Shown one piece after another: positions 63,172-64,000 of a DNA stretch of 64,000 bases. The DNA comes from Gammaproteobacteria bacterium (GTDB lineage: Bacteria; Pseudomonadota; Gammaproteobacteria; Pseudomonadales; Ketobacteraceae): assembly GCA_013178375.1 (NCBI GenBank), contig JABLXQ010000010.1:1-64000 (forward strand). The letters are read 5' to 3'. Each line of letters starts with the position of its first letter. Position 1 is the stretch's first letter. The translations under genes and the position numbers were made by a program. The notes under the pieces were generated by a model. The model ran no database searches and was not told the DNA's origin. It saw only the letters and a program-made list of their open reading frames with translations.

Positions 63172-63685
63172 AACGGCTCTCCTGCAAATCGAGGGTGAGG
63201 CGCAGCGAATCCTGGTACAGGCTGTCCAGCGGCGCGGGAAACGGCTGCTCCGGCTGCTGCAGTGGCGGCGCCAGCCAGTGTTGCAGTGCCACGTCCCGCC
63301 ACAGCAGCGGATCGTGGGTGTGCAGCCTGCCGTTGCGGTTCATCACCTGGCTCAGGGTGCAGGCCTGTTGCAGCGGCAGATGACGCAACTGCGGATCGCG
63401 CAGGGCCCGCGTCAGATCGTCGCGGGTGAAACCGATGCGCTGGATGCGCAACAGCGTGTGCAGATTGTCCATGAAGGGATAGTAGGCATCCTGCTCCTGC
63501 CGGTTGCGACACCAGATCACATCGTCACACAGCCCCACCTGTTCCAGATTCATGAACAGGTGGGTGGTCAGGCAGTGCGTGAACAGCTGCAGCGATTGCA
63601 TGCGTCGCTGGTCGTCGCTGTCGTGCATGCCCAGAAAGAAAGTGGCATCCACAAAGTGCGGACCCGCTGTTTCACTGGAGTTCAT
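63164..63685 (-). CDS. Unknown small protein with PIN-like motifs, in the diiron-oxygenase cluster
   Basis: A 173-residue cytoplasmic protein. The N-terminus FVDATFFLGMH (~11-21) and the THDPLL segment (~123-128), with acidic residues Asp13, Glu48, Asp54/55 and Asp125, look like a PIN-type fold. The conserved-looking block DDVIWCRNRQEQDAYYPFMDNLHT (~54-77) is unusual for PIN domains. It may be a NCBI 'DUF6190'-type protein, but I cannot confirm this. GGAGG precedes the ATG at 63685, 14 bases inside the PLP gene; the longer frame upstream is a shadow of that gene. By position it could be the cyclising or accessory enzyme of the pathway. Confidence 0.75.
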   Translation of the reverse strand: MNSSETAGPHFVDATFFLGMHDSDDQRRMQSLQLFTHCLTTHLFMNLEQVGLCDDVIWCRNRQEQDAYYPFMDNLHTLLRIQRIGFTRDDLTRALRDPQLRHLPLQQACTLSQVMNRNGRLHTHDPLLWRDVALQHWLAPPLQQPEQPFPAPLDSLYQDSLRLTLDLQESRYV

Positions 63686-64000
63686 GCAGAGCATCCTCCA
63701 TGGCGTACATCGCGTTCTGGAACAGGGTTTCGTCACGGGCCAGCGCCACCCGGATGAAGCGCTGGCCCCGCGCCGGGTGTTTCCAGAAAAAGTATTTGCC
63801 CGGCAGCACATAGATGCGCGATTGCAGCAGGCAGTGCTGCAACTGGTCGGCCGACAGCGCGGGATCGGTGATCTCGAACCAGGCGACGCTGGTACGGATC
63901 AGCGGTGTCTGGTAACGCAGGATGCCCTTGTCGAGGTGTGTTATGGCACGGGTGCGATTGCGCTGCAGAAGATCGCCCACCGACGCGAAACCGTCCTGCT
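63672..64000 (-). CDS. Fold-type-I PLP enzyme (aminotransferase class I/II family), C-terminal part
   Basis: The frame is open to the window edge, so the N-terminal part and catalytic lysine lie outside. The visible ~108 residues form the aminotransferase small domain: TSVAWFEITDPALSADQL, a PGKYFFW segment and FIRVALARDE, where the Arg would bind the substrate carboxylate. Related enzymes include PLP-dependent arginine oxidases/hydroxylases (MppP, RohP) as well as ordinary aminotransferases; the fragment cannot tell them apart. It is upstream in the same run of overlapping genes as the lyase and diiron oxygenase. Confidence 0.82.
   Translation of the reverse strand, partial: QDGFASVGDLLQRNRTRAITHLDKGILRYQTPLIRTSVAWFEITDPALSADQLQHCLLQSRIYVLPGKYFFWKHPARGQRFIRVALARDETLFQNAMYAMEDALHELQ

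Overview
The window is high-GC chromosomal DNA from a gammaproteobacterium. I infer a Pseudomonadales/Oceanospirillales-type organism, possibly Alcanivorax-like. The reasons are a SutA-type RNA polymerase regulator, the PA2778/PA2779 gene pair, the glnK-amtB/ubiK/comM neighbourhood, class I adenylate cyclase beside the lptM-lysA-dapF-DUF484-xerC block, three diguanylate cyclases and a PEP-CTERM protein. No rRNA, tRNA, CRISPR array, insertion sequence or prophage was seen.

Layout. 1-2.6 kb: a partial unknown gene, then cmoAB for wobble-uridine modification of tRNA. 2.7-5 kb: a cobalamin riboswitch driving a lone btuB-like receptor. 5-9.1 kb: a diguanylate cyclase, a small coiled-coil protein and comM. 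9.2-13.1 kb: the PA2778/PA2779-like pair, ubiK, and the nitrogen-control operon glnK-amtB behind a good sigma-54 promoter. 13.4-17.4 kb: an orphan TRAP-type permease, a PEP-CTERM protein and a DUF4124 protein. 17.4-20.3 kb: divergent speE and speA for polyamine synthesis. 20.3-25.6 kb: a TonB-dependent receptor, DUF523 and YjbQ genes whose start codons overlap, sutA, and an outer-membrane beta-barrel. 25.6-30.4 kb: the compact lptM-lysA-dapF-DUF484-xerC-yigB block. 30.8-35.8 kb: a more A+T-rich four-gene surface-polysaccharide island (flippase, FrhB-like protein, pyruvyl transferase, glycosyltransferase) between lptM and cyaA. 36.4-49.4 kb: cyaA, a host-attachment-family gene, a giant membrane-bound GH94-like protein and two more diguanylate cyclases. 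49.5-57.3 kb: an AraC regulator and carboxymuconolactone-decarboxylase-like protein diverging from SDR, Tat-exported subunit, GMC oxidoreductase and FadL porin genes, closed by a TetR regulator; this looks like uptake and oxidation of a hydrophobic alcohol. 57.4-59.6 kb: arfB and a divergent LysR/GST pair.

The most interesting region is 59.5-64.0 kb on the minus strand. A tightly overlapping run encodes a fold-type-I PLP enzyme (cut by the window edge), an unknown small protein with PIN-like motifs, a dihydrodipicolinate-synthase-family lyase, a heme-oxygenase-like diiron oxygenase and a Rieske ferredoxin, followed by DoxX and a bacterial PRMT-like (arginine-methyltransferase-fold) enzyme. 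The first genes match the enzyme logic known for azomycin (2-nitroimidazole) biosynthesis from L-arginine: PLP oxidase, retro-aldolase, diiron N-oxygenase. The diiron enzyme also carries a metal-ligand spacing like the N-oxygenase SznF. The Rieske, DoxX and PRMT-like genes would make this a new variant. The product is an inference.
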